A stretch of DNA of 38,727 nt, from positions 1 through 38,727 of the forward strand of contig CAMPKC010000045.1 of assembly GCA_946887045.1 (NCBI GenBank). Reading direction: 5' to 3'. The notes under the pieces were generated by a model. It ran no database searches. It saw only the letters and a list, made by a program, of their open reading frames with translations, and was not told the origin of the DNA. The position numbers were made by a program, and so were the translations under genes. Positions 16,856-25,054 of this stretch are shown here, in pieces (position 1 is the first letter of the stretch; every line of letters starts with the position of its first letter). This DNA is from an uncultured Sphingobacteriaceae bacterium (GTDB lineage Bacteria > Bacteroidota > Bacteroidia > Sphingobacteriales > Sphingobacteriaceae).

Positions 16856-17947
16856 ATGAGGAGTAATAAAGTCATTTCAAATATATTTGTTTTCATGTCC
16901 CTTTTGGTTAACTATGCATATGCACAGCAATTAACAAAAAATGTTGTTTTAATTACTATCGATGGTTTGCGTTGGCAGGAGCTGTTTGCCGGAGCAGATG
17001 CGGATATACTCACGAATAAGCGATATGTTGAAAATATCGCACTAACCAAAGTTGATTATTGGAGTGACGATCAGTTCCAACGCAGACAAAAGTTAGCGCC
17101 TTTTATTTGGAACACAATAGCCGGAAGGGGACAAATTTATGGGAACCGCAATCTCGGAAATAAAGTAAACTTGACCAATCGCTATTGGTTTTCTTACCCA
17201 GGTTACAATGAGCTATTAACCGGAAGGTTCGACAAACGTATTCGAAGCAATGCCAGAAGGATGAATGCCAATGAAACAGTTTTTGAAGTAGCTAATCAGC
17301 ATGCTAATTTCAAGGATAAGGTTGCTGTATTTGCATCCTGGGATGTATTTCATTACATCATTAACCCGCAGCGCTCTGGTGTTCATCTGAATGCTGGAAA
17401 CGATACTGCACACTTAAGGCTTACCGTCCGAGAGAAATATCTGAATCATTTACAGTCCGATTCCCCGAGTCCGTGGAAGGGAACCCGGTTCGATAACTTT
17501 ACTCATAACTATGCACTGGAATATCTCAAGAAAAATTCTCCTCGTTTACTTTTGGTTGCGTACGGAGAAACTGATGAGTTTGCTCATCAAGGTAAATATG
17601 ACGCTTATCTTCGGGCTATACGAAAGACAGATGATTACATTAAGGAGATCTGGGAGTGGATTCAATCTAGCGATCTTTATAAAAACAAAACCACTCTCAT
17701 TATAACTACCGATCACGGAAGAGGATCAGGAAGACATTCATGGAAAAATCATGGTCCCGGGCACTCCGGATCAAATCATACCTGGTTCGCTATAATAGGC
17801 CCCGACACAAATCCCTTGGGTGAGGTTAAATTTAAAAGTCATTATTACTCTAATCAAATCGCGAATACCATCGCCGCTTTTTTAAATCTTAATCCTAACC
17901 ATACCCTGGGCGGAGTTCCTGTTTTTACTGCTTTTGCCAAAGAATAA
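16856..17947 (+). CDS. Secreted alkaline-phosphatase-superfamily hydrolase
   Basis: This 363-residue protein has a signal peptide (cleavage near AYA/QQ) and the alkaline phosphatase/phosphodiesterase/sulfatase metal site: D36 in TIDGLRW, D240 and H244 in GETDEFAH, D286-H287 in TTDHGRG, and H303 in GPGHSG. S113 in WFSYPGYNELLTG is the likely nucleophile, in the position used by Thr, Ser or formylglycine Cys in relatives. It should hydrolyse a phosphate mono- or diester, or another acidic ester, in the periplasm; the substrate cannot be read from the sequence. It lies 38 bp before the prephenate dehydrogenase gene, but that gene has its own promoter-like sequence. Confidence 0.85.
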   Translation: MRSNKVISNIFVFMSLLVNYAYAQQLTKNVVLITIDGLRWQELFAGADADILTNKRYVENIALTKVDYWSDDQFQRRQKLAPFIWNTIAGRGQIYGNRNLGNKVNLTNRYWFSYPGYNELLTGRFDKRIRSNARRMNANETVFEVANQHANFKDKVAVFASWDVFHYIINPQRSGVHLNAGNDTAHLRLTVREKYLNHLQSDSPSPWKGTRFDNFTHNYALEYLKKNSPRLLLVAYGETDEFAHQGKYDAYLRAIRKTDDYIKEIWEWIQSSDLYKNKTTLIITTDHGRGSGRHSWKNHGPGHSGSNHTWFAIIGPDTNPLGEVKFKSHYYSNQIANTIAAFLNLNPNHTLGGVPVFTAFAKE

Positions 17948-17951
17948 CCGG

Positions 17952-17981
17952 TTTGTAACCGCTGCATCTTTATTATATTTA
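17952..17981 (+). promoter_or_regulatory. Predicted promoter of the prephenate dehydrogenase gene
   Basis: TTTG (17952-17955), an 18-bp spacer and TATATTTA (17974-17981) match the Bacteroidota promoter with one mismatch. The ATG follows only 4 bp later. The first element overlaps a small palindrome, CGGTT-TGT-AACCG (17949-17961). Confidence 0.45.
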
Positions 17982-17985
17982 CAGG

Positions 17986-19242
17986 ATGAATATTGGCATT
18001 ATTGGTTTAGGAGATATGGGCTCCTTATGTGCTCGCAAATGGGCCGAAAAAGGATATTCAGTTTTTGGTTGTGATTTACCCGAGAATTATGAATCGCTTA
18101 AGGAGGTCTTTCAGGGTTCATCTGCTGTTATTATGAAAAATGCGACAGATGTGGCTAAAGATGCAGATTTTCTGCTTTTTTCCGTCGAGACAGCAAACAT
18201 CAGCCAGGTGGTGGAGCTGGTGGCCGATTTTGTGAAGCCGGGTACTATAGTAGCCGGACAAACATCAGTCAAATTTCCTGAAATTGAGGCGTTCGACAGA
18301 TATCTTGCTCCTGATATTGACGTGTTTACCTGTCATTCTTTGCATGGTCCTGCGTTTTCAACCGTCGGTCAAAAGTTAATTGTAGTGCCGCACAGAGTAA
18401 GTGAAGATGCTTATCGAAAGGGCCTGGCGATTTATAAGGCTCTCGATTCTGAAATCATTGAAATTGAAAGCTATTTACAACACGATAAAATAATGGCCGA
18501 TACTCAGGCTGTTACCCATATGGGATTTGAGAGCATGGGAACAGCCTGGAAAAATTCCGGTTTCTACCCCTGGGATCACGGAGCCTATTCTACCGGCATA
18601 GATAATGTAAAAATTCTTACCACCCTCCGGATATTTAGCTATAAAGCGCATGTATATGCCGGCCTGGCAATATTAAATCCTTTCGCAAGAGAACAGGTTA
18701 AGCAGTACGCAAAGTCGGAGTCTGAATTATTTAAGATGATGATATGTGAGCAGGAGGCCGAATTTCGCAAACGAATAAGAGCTGCCAATGAATTTGTATT
18801 TCACGGTGAACGTGATTTTATCACGCTTGACGTTGAAGTTATGAAAGATTTTAAAATGGCTGAAGAAGGAGAAGATCATATGCCAAATTCTCATTTAAGC
18901 TTATTGGCGATGGTGGATTCATGGTATCAGATGAAGGTGAATCCCTACGAAAACTTAATTTGCCAAACACCGCCTTTTAGATTACGACTTGGAATTGCTG
19001 AATATCTTTTTAAAAATGAAGCATTGCTGGAAGAGACAATCCAGGCGGCTTTGTATGATAAGGGTATCCGGGCGGATGATCTGGAATTTCATTCGGCGGT
19101 GCGGGAGTGGGCATCTATTATTGAATATGGAGATATGGATGGATATATTACCCATTTCAATCAGGTGAAAGATTTTTTTGCCGATAGATTGCAGGACGGG
19201 GCAAAACAGAGTAGCCGGTTGATCGAAAAGCTTAGCCAATAG
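17986..19242 (+). CDS. Prephenate dehydrogenase resembling fungal Tyr1
   Basis: This 418-residue protein begins with a Rossmann domain (GLGDMG, residues 7-12; D30 after the second strand, suggesting NAD). The rest matches, as far as I remember it, yeast Tyr1 prephenate dehydrogenase more closely than bacterial TyrA: GQTS...PEIEAF (from about 91), CHSLHGP (116-122), HDKIMADTQAVTH (166-178), HVYAGLAI.NP, PNSHLSLLA and a DLEF...REW segment near the end. The length also fits Tyr1 (about 440), whereas TyrA domains are around 280. It would convert prephenate to 4-hydroxyphenylpyruvate for tyrosine synthesis. No other aromatic pathway gene is adjacent. It could also be a related oxidoreductase; the fold assignment is firm and the reaction is likely. 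Confidence 0.85.
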   Translation: MNIGIIGLGDMGSLCARKWAEKGYSVFGCDLPENYESLKEVFQGSSAVIMKNATDVAKDADFLLFSVETANISQVVELVADFVKPGTIVAGQTSVKFPEIEAFDRYLAPDIDVFTCHSLHGPAFSTVGQKLIVVPHRVSEDAYRKGLAIYKALDSEIIEIESYLQHDKIMADTQAVTHMGFESMGTAWKNSGFYPWDHGAYSTGIDNVKILTTLRIFSYKAHVYAGLAILNPFAREQVKQYAKSESELFKMMICEQEAEFRKRIRAANEFVFHGERDFITLDVEVMKDFKMAEEGEDHMPNSHLSLLAMVDSWYQMKVNPYENLICQTPPFRLRLGIAEYLFKNEALLEETIQAALYDKGIRADDLEFHSAVREWASIIEYGDMDGYITHFNQVKDFFADRLQDGAKQSSRLIEKLSQ

Positions 19243-19249
19243 TTTATAT

Positions 19250-19281
19250 AAGAAGAGCCGTTCGTTTGAACAGCTCTTCTT
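19250..19281. terminator. Bidirectional terminator-like hairpin after the prephenate dehydrogenase gene
   Basis: AAGAAGAGC (19250-19258) pairs with GCTCTTCTT (19273-19281), and within it GTTC pairs with GAAC around GTTT. It lies between two convergent genes. The T-run on either side is short. Confidence 0.6.
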
Positions 19282-19306
19282 CTTGTAATGAGTTAAATTC
19301 GTTGTC

Positions 19307-19813
19307 TTAGTCGTCTGTTTTGGTTTTGCTGTCAGGCGTTTTTGTTTTTGACTCATCGCCATCCACTTTAACCTTTGACCCGTCACCTTCTTTATACTTC
19401 ATTTCATCACCATCAATTTTCATTTTGGTGCTGTCTGTTTTGATTTTTATTTCATCTCCGTCGCGTTCAACCATCGATTCATTTAAAGTCCAGGTGCCCG
19501 CGGGGGATTTAATAACAGCGTTGTTCACAACTACACCAGATGTACCGTAAAGTGTATCACGGGTGTTTACGTCTACAAAAAATAAATCTCTTTCGATGGG
19601 CTTTTTCGTGTCGCTATATATATATTGGCCTTTTTCGGTGTCACGTATTACTGTAACCGGTTCTCCTGTACTCAGGTTTACGTAGGAAGCGTCGGATGCA
19701 CTCATTTCTGTTTCTACCGAATCAGTAGAGGCATTATCAGTTGTATTGCTGTTGCATGCAATAAAGGTTGGGACTAATAAAATCCCTGCCATTTTAAAAA
19801 TACTATTTTTCAT
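19307..19813 (-). CDS. Putative lipoprotein with acidic-basic repeat tail, function unknown
   Basis: This 168-residue protein starts with a lipoprotein signal peptide: a basic N terminus, a hydrophobic stretch and the lipobox PTFIAC, with C20 as the lipidated residue. A Ser/Thr-rich linker (21-45) leads to a small domain (46-118: STGEPVTVIRD, ERDLFFVDVNTRDTLYG). The last 50 residues are a tandem low-complexity tail built on KxDGDExK units (DGDEIKIK, IDGDEMKYK, VDGDESKTK). I do not recognise the family. It is probably an envelope lipoprotein whose charged tail might bind a surface or a cation (inference). It ends next to a bidirectional terminator and starts upstream of the rplC promoter in divergent orientation. 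Confidence 0.75.
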   Translation of the reverse strand: MKNSIFKMAGILLVPTFIACNSNTTDNASTDSVETEMSASDASYVNLSTGEPVTVIRDTEKGQYIYSDTKKPIERDLFFVDVNTRDTLYGTSGVVVNNAVIKSPAGTWTLNESMVERDGDEIKIKTDSTKMKIDGDEMKYKEGDGSKVKVDGDESKTKTPDSKTKTDD

Positions 19814-20028
19814 ATGATTTTATATTGGTTTGAAAAAGAACATCGCTTTCGCGAAAAAGTTTTAATTGCGCGTCAACGTGCAAGACGTCAAGGCTTAGAC
19901 GTCGGTATACAACCTTTCTAAGCGGCTTTCTGATAGTGCTTTTTGCCTTTTCAATGCCAGCTTTCTTCGTTAAAATGTGAGGGCGAAGAAATAAATGAAA
20001 ATTCTTCATAAAAATAACTAACTAGCTA
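19814..20028. other. Gene-free stretch between the lipoprotein gene and the rplC promoter
   Basis: I see no convincing gene here. It contains a 10-bp perfect palindrome TTTCGCGAAA (19847-19856) about 35 bp upstream of the lipoprotein start, which could be an operator, and two GACGTC palindromes 14 bp apart (19884 and 19898). A 68-residue basic minus-strand ORF (19803-20009) is probably chance. Confidence 0.4.
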
Positions 20029-20059
20029 TTTGATTATTAATCAATTGTTTCTATCTTTG
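20029..20059 (+). promoter_or_regulatory. Predicted promoter of the rplC (S10/spc) operon
   Basis: TTTG (20029-20032), a 19-bp spacer and TATCTTTG (20052-20059) match the Bacteroidota consensus perfectly. It gives rplC and the genes after it a transcription start independent of rpsJ, probably near 20066. Confidence 0.8.
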
Positions 20060-20081
20060 CCCTCCCTTAAAGGGATTACCA

Positions 20082-20115
20082 TGCCTTGAACGAAGCCCTA
20101 CTGCTTCGATGGGCA
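20082..20115 (+). promoter_or_regulatory. Leader stem-loop of rplC
   Basis: Outer stem TGCC (20082-20085) with GGCA (20112-20115); internal loop; inner stem CGAAGC (20091-20096) with GCTTCG (20103-20108). It ends 21 bases before the ATG. In E. coli the S10 operon leader binds L4, so an autoregulatory role is possible (inference). Confidence 0.45.
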
Positions 20116-20136
20116 CAAACAGAGAAAAAAAAGAAA

Positions 20137-20754
20137 ATGTCAGGAATTATTGGAAAAAAAGTAGGAATGACCAGCATTTTTGATGCCGATGGGAGAAACA
20201 TCCCTTGTACGGTTATTGAAGCTGGCCCTTGCGTAGTAACGCAGGTTCGTACCTCTGAGAAAGATGGTTACGAGGCAGTTCAGTTAGCTTTCGACGAAAA
20301 GAAAGAAAAGAACACATCTGCACAATTAAAAGGCCATTTCTCGAAAGCAAACACAACTCCAAAGCGAAAGCTTGTAGAGTTTAAGACGTTTGAAGATGAG
20401 AAAAGTTTGGGCGATACAGTTACTGTAGAAATTTTTGCTGAAGGCGACTTTGTTGATGTAGTTGGTACTTCAAAAGGTAAAGGTTTCCAGGGTGTTGTTA
20501 AGCGTCACGGATTTGGTGGTGTGGGTATGCAAACTCACGGTCAACACAACAGGCTAAGAGCTCCGGGTTCACTGGGTGCATCTTCATGGCCTTCACGTGT
20601 ATTCAAAGGAATGCGCATGGCGGGTCGTACTGGTGGTGATAGAGTGAAAATTCAAAATCTTCAGGTTTTGAAAGTGTACACTGAGCAAAATTTATTAGTA
20701 GTTAGCGGTTCAATTCCGGGAGCTAAAGGTTCTTACGTAATCGTTGATAAATAA
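20137..20754 (+). CDS. rplC: 50S ribosomal protein L3
   Basis: The ATG at 20137 gives the standard L3 start [15 protein letters not shown] and 205 residues; an in-frame ATG at 20086 would lie inside the leader hairpin. The conserved [13 protein letters not shown] and [15 protein letters not shown] regions are present. L3 binds near the 3' end of 23S rRNA early in 50S assembly. It is first in its transcript here because rpsJ has been separated from it. Confidence 0.98.
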   Translation: MSGIIGKKVGMTSIFDADGRNIPCTVIEAGPCVVTQVRTSEKDGYEAVQLAFDEKKEKNTSAQLKGHFSKANTTPKRKLVEFKTFEDEKSLGDTVTVEIFAEGDFVDVVGTSKGKGFQGVVKRHGFGGVGMQTHGQHNRLRAPGSLGASSWPSRVFKGMRMAGRTGGDRVKIQNLQVLKVYTEQNLLVVSGSIPGAKGSYVIVDK

Positions 20755-20758
20755 GGAG

Positions 20759-21388
20759 ATGGAAGTTAACGTAGTAAACATAGCAGGTAAAGAAACAGGT
20801 GCCAAGGTGCAACTTCCTGATGCGATATTTGGTGTAGAGCCAAATGATCATGCAATCTACTTAGATGTTAAACAATACTTGGCTAATCAGCGCCAAGGTA
20901 CTCACAAGTCTAAGCAACGTAACGAAATAGCCGGTTCAACCCGTAAATTACATAAGCAAAAAGGTACTGGTGGTGCTCGTGCAGGTAGCATAAAATCACC
21001 TTTATTTAATGGTGGTGGTCGTGTATTCGGTCCTCAGCCTCGTGATTACAGCTTTAAACTTAATAAGAAATTAAAGCAACTGGCTCGTAGATCAGCTTTA
21101 ACCTATAAAGCAATAGATAATAATATAGTAGTTCTTGAAGACTTCTCATTTGATGCAGTTAAAACCAAAAACTACGCAAAGCTGATTTCAGATTTAAAAG
21201 TTGGCGATGAGAAAACTTTATTGGTTTTACCAGCTGCTAACAACAATATTTATTTATCAAGCAGAAATCTTAAGAAAGCAAAAGTTATTACTGCAGATCA
21301 ATTGAATACACATGATGTATTGAATGCCGGAAAACTTTTATTGACTACAGGTACTGTTAAAATGTTGGAGGAGGCGTTCGCCAAGTAA
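20759..21388 (+). CDS. rplD: 50S ribosomal protein L4
   Basis: The ATG at 20759, 4 bp after the rplC stop, gives 209 residues ([14 protein letters not shown]). An alternative TTG at 20744 inside rplC is rejected. The extended loop that lines the exit tunnel is recognisable ([20 protein letters not shown]). L4 binds domain I of 23S rRNA; in E. coli it represses the S10 operon. Confidence 0.97.
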   Translation: MEVNVVNIAGKETGAKVQLPDAIFGVEPNDHAIYLDVKQYLANQRQGTHKSKQRNEIAGSTRKLHKQKGTGGARAGSIKSPLFNGGGRVFGPQPRDYSFKLNKKLKQLARRSALTYKAIDNNIVVLEDFSFDAVKTKNYAKLISDLKVGDEKTLLVLPAANNNIYLSSRNLKKAKVITADQLNTHDVLNAGKLLLTTGTVKMLEEAFAK

Positions 21389-21389
21389 T

Positions 21390-21680
21390 ATGGAAATTTT
21401 AAAGAAACCGATTTTAACAGAAAAAGCATCAGCTTTAACTGAAAAGTTAAACCGCTTTTCGTTTAAAGTAGATCACAGAGCCAATAAATTGCAGATTAAA
21501 ACTGCAATTGAGCAGATGTATGGTGTTAGCATTGTTGCTATCAATACTATGGTGGTATCTGGAAAAACAAAAAATCGTCAAACAAAAGCAGGTTTAGTAT
21601 CAGGACGTACTCCTAAATACAAAAAAGCTATTGTGACGATGAAAGAAGGTGAAGTTATTGACTTTTACAGCAATATATAA
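21390..21680 (+). CDS. rplW: 50S ribosomal protein L23
   Basis: This 96-residue protein is L23 (ILKKPILTEKASALTEKLNR, a YGVSIVAINTM strand and a basic loop). It sits at the exit of the peptide tunnel and offers the docking site for trigger factor and SRP. It starts 1 bp after the rplD stop, which points to translational coupling. Confidence 0.97.
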   Translation: MEILKKPILTEKASALTEKLNRFSFKVDHRANKLQIKTAIEQMYGVSIVAINTMVVSGKTKNRQTKAGLVSGRTPKYKKAIVTMKEGEVIDFYSNI

Positions 21681-21687
21681 TTAAGAC

Positions 21688-22512
21688 ATGGCAGTTAGAA
21701 GATTTAAACCGGTTACCCCTGGTACTCGTTTCCGCATCGGAGGCGATTATTCTGATGTAACTACAAACGTACCTGAAAAGTCGTTAGTGGTTTCTATTAA
21801 GAAATCAGGTGGTAGAAACCATTCCGGTAAAATGACTATGCGTTATCTCGGTGGGGGACATAAAAAGTCATACCGATTGATTGATTTTAAACGCGATAAA
21901 CAAGATATCCCCGCAACAGTTGCCACAATCGAGTACGATCCTAACCGTACCGCACGTATTGCTTTATTAAACTACGTAGATGGTGAAAAACGTTACATTA
22001 TTGCTCCCGAAGGATTAACAGTTGGACAAACTGTAGTTTCAGGTCAGGCCGTAGCTCCGGAAATTGGAAATGCACTTCCTTTGAAAAGCATCCCTCTAGG
22101 TTCTATTATTCATAATATCGAATTGAACCCAGGTCAGGGCGCATCTATCGCACGTAGTGCTGGTACTTACGCTCAACTTTCTGCACGTGATGGTAAATAT
22201 GCAATTATCAAAATGCCTTCTGGAGAAACCAGAATGATTTTGTCTACTTGTATGGCTACTATCGGAACGGTTTCAAACTCTGAAAAAGCTAACGAAGTGT
22301 TAGGTAAAGCAGGTAGAAAACGTTGGTTGGGTAGAAGACCAAGAGTAAGAGGTGTTGCAATGAACCCGGTAGATCACCCTATGGGTGGTGGTGAAGGTAG
22401 ATCATCTGGTGGTCACCCTCGCTCTAGAAAAGGTTTATTGGCTAAAGGCTACAAAACCCGTAATAAACAAAAAAGCTCTAACCGTTACATAATCGAAGGG
22501 AGGAAGAAATAA
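21688..22512 (+). CDS. rplB: 50S ribosomal protein L2
   Basis: This 274-residue protein is a full-length L2. It contains [20 protein letters not shown] in the N-terminal half and the C-terminal [19 protein letters not shown], including the conserved His near the peptidyl transferase centre. L2 binds 23S rRNA domain IV and helps join the subunits. Its stop overlaps the rpsS start by one base (TAATG). Confidence 0.98.
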   Translation: MAVRRFKPVTPGTRFRIGGDYSDVTTNVPEKSLVVSIKKSGGRNHSGKMTMRYLGGGHKKSYRLIDFKRDKQDIPATVATIEYDPNRTARIALLNYVDGEKRYIIAPEGLTVGQTVVSGQAVAPEIGNALPLKSIPLGSIIHNIELNPGQGASIARSAGTYAQLSARDGKYAIIKMPSGETRMILSTCMATIGTVSNSEKANEVLGKAGRKRWLGRRPRVRGVAMNPVDHPMGGGEGRSSGGHPRSRKGLLAKGYKTRNKQKSSNRYIIEGRKK

Positions 22513-22778
22513 TGGCTCGTTCACTTAAAAAAGGCCCTTACATAGACCACAATTTAGAATCTAAAGTGGTTGCTATGACAGAAAGCAATAAGAAATCAGT
22601 AATCAAAACCTGGTCTCGTCGTTCAATGATTTCTCCGGATTTCGTAGGACATACATTTGCAGTACACAACGGGAATAAGTTTATTCCTGTATATGTAACA
22701 GAAAACATGGTTGGTCACAAGATGGGCGAGTTTGCTCCAACCAGAACATTTAGAGGTCACGCTGAAAAGAGAAAATAA
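22512..22778 (+). CDS. rpsS: 30S ribosomal protein S19
   Basis: This 88-residue protein is S19 ([53 protein letters not shown]). It sits in the 30S head with S13 near the A site. The start overlaps the rplB stop codon. Confidence 0.98.
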   Translation: MARSLKKGPYIDHNLESKVVAMTESNKKSVIKTWSRRSMISPDFVGHTFAVHNGNKFIPVYVTENMVGHKMGEFAPTRTFRGHAEKRK

Positions 22779-22781
22779 GCA

Positions 22782-23144
22782 ATGGAAGCAGTAGCAAAAT
22801 TAAATGATTGCCCTACCTCACCTCGTAAAATGCGATTGGTTGTTGACCTGATCCGTGGTGAACGTGTAGAGAAAGCGTTATACATCTTAAAGTATACAAA
22901 TAAAGAAGCAGCACAAAGAGTTGAGAAACTGTTATTGTCTGCAATAAAAAATTGGGAAGCTAAAAACGAAGGTCAGCGCCCTGAAGACAACGAATTGTTT
23001 GTGAAAACAATTACTGTTGACGGAGGTCGTCAATTAAAAAGACTTAGACCAGCTCCTCAAGGTCGTGGTCACAGAATTCGCAAGCGTTCAAATCACGTAA
23101 CTCTTGTAGTTGATACAAAAAACGTTCAAACTGAAACTAAATAA
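22782..23144 (+). CDS. rplV: 50S ribosomal protein L22
   Basis: This 120-residue protein is L22 ([20 protein letters not shown] at the start). The tunnel-lining hairpin near the C terminus ([20 protein letters not shown]) is intact, without the deletions seen in some macrolide-resistant strains. It begins 3 bp after rpsS. Confidence 0.97.
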   Translation: MEAVAKLNDCPTSPRKMRLVVDLIRGERVEKALYILKYTNKEAAQRVEKLLLSAIKNWEAKNEGQRPEDNELFVKTITVDGGRQLKRLRPAPQGRGHRIRKRSNHVTLVVDTKNVQTETK

Positions 23145-23147
23145 GGA

Positions 23148-24029
23148 ATGGGACAGAAAGCACATCCAATAGGTAACAGATTAGGAATCATCAAAGGTTG
23201 GGATTCTAACTGGTTCGGTGGCAACAACTACTCCGATAAATTAGTTGAAGATGAAAAAATACGAAAATATATCGCTGCACGTATTTCAAAAGGCGGTATC
23301 TCTAAAGTAGTTATCGAACGTACTTTAAAACGCATTACTGTTACTATCCACACGGCTCGTCCGGGTATAGTAATTGGTAAAGGTGGCCAGGAAGTAGATC
23401 GATTGAAAGAAGAGTTGAAGAAACTAACAAAGAAAGACGTTCAAATCAACATTTTTGAAATAAAACGTCCTGAGTTAGATGCGCAATTGGTAGGTGAGGG
23501 AATTGCTAAGCAATTAGAGGCTCGTATTTCTTTCCGTCGTGCGATGAAGACAACAATTGCTTCAACCATGAGAATGGGAGCTGAAGGAATCAAGATCATG
23601 TGTTCAGGCCGTTTAGGTGGTGCTGAGATGGCACGTACCGAGCAGTATAAAGAGGGAAGGATTCCTTTGCATACTTTCCGTGCGGACATCGACTATGCTT
23701 TAGCAGAAGCTCTTACAACTTATGGAAAAATAGGTGTTAAGGTATGGATTTGCAAAGGTGAAGTTTATGGAAAACGTGACTTATCTCCTAACATCGGTCA
23801 AACGACAGGTGTAAGAGGAAGAGACGGTGCTGAGGCTCCTGGTTTTGCAGGTGGCGCAGACAGACGTGCCGGCGGTGCTGGTGACAGACGCGGCGGTGGC
23901 GAGAGACGTGGTGGTGGTGATAATCGTGGCGGTGGTCAAAACCGTGGCGGTGGCCCGGGTCAAAATCGCGGCGGTGGTCAAAACCGTGGTGGTGGTGCTG
24001 GAGCAGGTGGCTTCAGAGGAAAGAAATAA
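23148..24029 (+). CDS. rpsC: 30S ribosomal protein S3 with RGG-rich C-terminal extension
   Basis: Residues 1 to about 221 are an ordinary S3: [18 protein letters not shown], the KH-domain motif [12 protein letters not shown], and [21 protein letters not shown]3 forms part of the mRNA entry channel and has helicase activity in E. coli. The protein is 293 residues long, against 233 in E. coli. The surplus, from about 222, is disordered and made of Gly, Arg, Asn, Asp and Gln, with six RGGG units ([24 protein letters not shown] and so on) and a final GGFRGKK. Such RGG repeats bind RNA in eukaryotic proteins; a similar role here is inference. The repeated codons also make the DNA repetitive (23870-24020). 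Confidence 0.97.
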   Translation: MGQKAHPIGNRLGIIKGWDSNWFGGNNYSDKLVEDEKIRKYIAARISKGGISKVVIERTLKRITVTIHTARPGIVIGKGGQEVDRLKEELKKLTKKDVQINIFEIKRPELDAQLVGEGIAKQLEARISFRRAMKTTIASTMRMGAEGIKIMCSGRLGGAEMARTEQYKEGRIPLHTFRADIDYALAEALTTYGKIGVKVWICKGEVYGKRDLSPNIGQTTGVRGRDGAEAPGFAGGADRRAGGAGDRRGGGERRGGGDNRGGGQNRGGGPGQNRGGGQNRGGGAGAGGFRGKK

Positions 24030-24069
24030 TTTAATTTTAGACATCGTTTTTCGATAAATATATAAGAAC

Positions 24070-24492
24070 ATGTTACAGCCAAAAAGAACGAAGTTCAGGA
24101 AGATGCAAAAAGGCAAAATGAAAGGTCTGGCCACTCGTGGTGCAGAGCTTGCATTTGGTTCTTTTGGAATAAAATCATTAGAACCGGCTTGGATCACCAG
24201 TCGTCAGATTGAAGCAGCTCGTATTGCGGTTACCCGTTTTATGAAACGTGAAGGTCAGGTATGGATCCGTATTTTCCCTGATAAACCCGTTACCAAAAAA
24301 CCTGCAGAAGTACGTATGGGTAAAGGTAAAGGTGCTCCGGAATACTGGGTTGCAGTTGTACGCCCAGGTAGAATGATATTTGAAGCTGAAGGTGTGCCTT
24401 TGGAAGTAGCCAAAGAAGCATTACGTTTAGCCGCTCAGAAATTACCCGTTCAAACTAAATTCGTCTTACGTAGAGATTACGTAGAGGCATAA
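24070..24492 (+). CDS. rplP: 50S ribosomal protein L16
   Basis: This 140-residue protein is L16 ([56 protein letters not shown]). It organises the A-site region of the 50S subunit. The 40-bp gap after rpsC is unremarkable; the 83-bp gap before rpmC holds an inverted repeat. Confidence 0.97.
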   Translation: MLQPKRTKFRKMQKGKMKGLATRGAELAFGSFGIKSLEPAWITSRQIEAARIAVTRFMKREGQVWIRIFPDKPVTKKPAEVRMGKGKGAPEYWVAVVRPGRMIFEAEGVPLEVAKEALRLAAQKLPVQTKFVLRRDYVEA

Positions 24493-24496
24493 ATTA

Positions 24497-24558
24497 GTTG
24501 TAAGTTATAAGTTGAACGTTGTAAGTTAAATTGCATCATACAACTTACAACCTTCAAC
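24497..24558. repeat. Low-complexity inverted repeat in the rplP-rpmC spacer
   Basis: A 17-bp arm at 24511-24527 (GTTGAACGTTGTAAGTT) is the reverse complement of 24542-24558 with one mismatch, around 14 bases. The word GTTGTAAGTT is also repeated directly at 24497-24506. The hairpin lies just upstream of rpmC. Confidence 0.7.
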
Positions 24559-24575
24559 ACAAAACTAAATTAAAG

Positions 24576-24785
24576 ATGAAAAACTCAGAAATTTTAGAGC
24601 TATCTACTGAAGAGATCGTTGCGAGAATTAATGAAGAACGAGCGAACCTTACAAAATTAAGATTCGCACACACGGTATCTGCTATCGAAAATCCGACAAG
24701 GATCAACAAAGTGAGAAAAGATATCGCTCGTTTAAACACAGAATTGACTAGCCGCAAGGTGCAGTCCGCTTCTGAAACAAAATAA
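24576..24785 (+). CDS. rpmC: 50S ribosomal protein L29
   Basis: The ATG at 24576 gives a 69-residue L29 ([20 protein letters not shown], then [16 protein letters not shown]), close to the usual 63-70. An in-frame ATG at 24531 would place the repeat arm inside the protein and is rejected. L29 sits beside L23 at the tunnel exit. Confidence 0.97.
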   Translation: MKNSEILELSTEEIVARINEERANLTKLRFAHTVSAIENPTRINKVRKDIARLNTELTSRKVQSASETK

Positions 24786-24798
24786 TTTTAGAGTCCAA

Positions 24799-25053
24799 AT
24801 GGAAAGAAAATTAAGAAAAACACGTATCGGGCTTGTGGTTAGCAACAAGATGGAGAAATCTGTCGTGGTAGCTGTAGAAAGAAAAGTAAAGCACCCGATT
24901 TATGGTAAGTTCGTAAAAAAGACTACCAAATTTATGGCTCATGACGAAACTAACACTTGCGGTATCGGTGATACAGTGTTAATTATGGAGACTCGTCCGC
25001 TGAGTAAGACTAAAAACTGGAGATTAGTTGAAATTTTAGAAAGGGCTAAGTAA
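24799..25053 (+). CDS. rpsQ: 30S ribosomal protein S17
   Basis: This 84-residue protein is S17 ([57 protein letters not shown]). It is an OB-fold protein that binds the 5' domain of 16S rRNA early in 30S assembly. It starts 13 bp after rpmC. Confidence 0.98.
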   Translation: MERKLRKTRIGLVVSNKMEKSVVVAVERKVKHPIYGKFVKKTTKFMAHDETNTCGIGDTVLIMETRPLSKTKNWRLVEILERAK

Positions 25054-25054
25054 C

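Noticed and set aside
19803..20009. 68-residue basic minus-strand ORF overlapping the lipoprotein start
   Set aside because: No recognisable family, no ribosome-binding site, and it overlaps the region where the lipoprotein promoter and operator-like palindrome should lie. It cannot be fully excluded.
20086..20136. Longer in-frame start for rplC
   Set aside because: The added residues are encoded by the leader hairpin; L3 proteins begin at [11 protein letters not shown].
15916..20136. Insertion of the four genes by a transposon or prophage
   Set aside because: No transposase, integrase, terminal inverted repeats or target duplication could be seen at either edge; the mechanism is left open.
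23870..24020. Possible CRISPR-like or tandem repeat array
   Set aside because: The repetition comes from RGGG codons within the S3 reading frame; there are no regular repeats with unique spacers.
23781..24197. 138-residue minus-strand ORF rich in Thr and Ala opposite the end of rpsC
   Set aside because: It is the antisense reading of the repetitive Gly/Arg codons of the S3 tail.
24531..24575. Longer in-frame start for rpmC
   Set aside because: It falls in the inverted repeat of the spacer, and the L29 family starts at the ATG at 24576.
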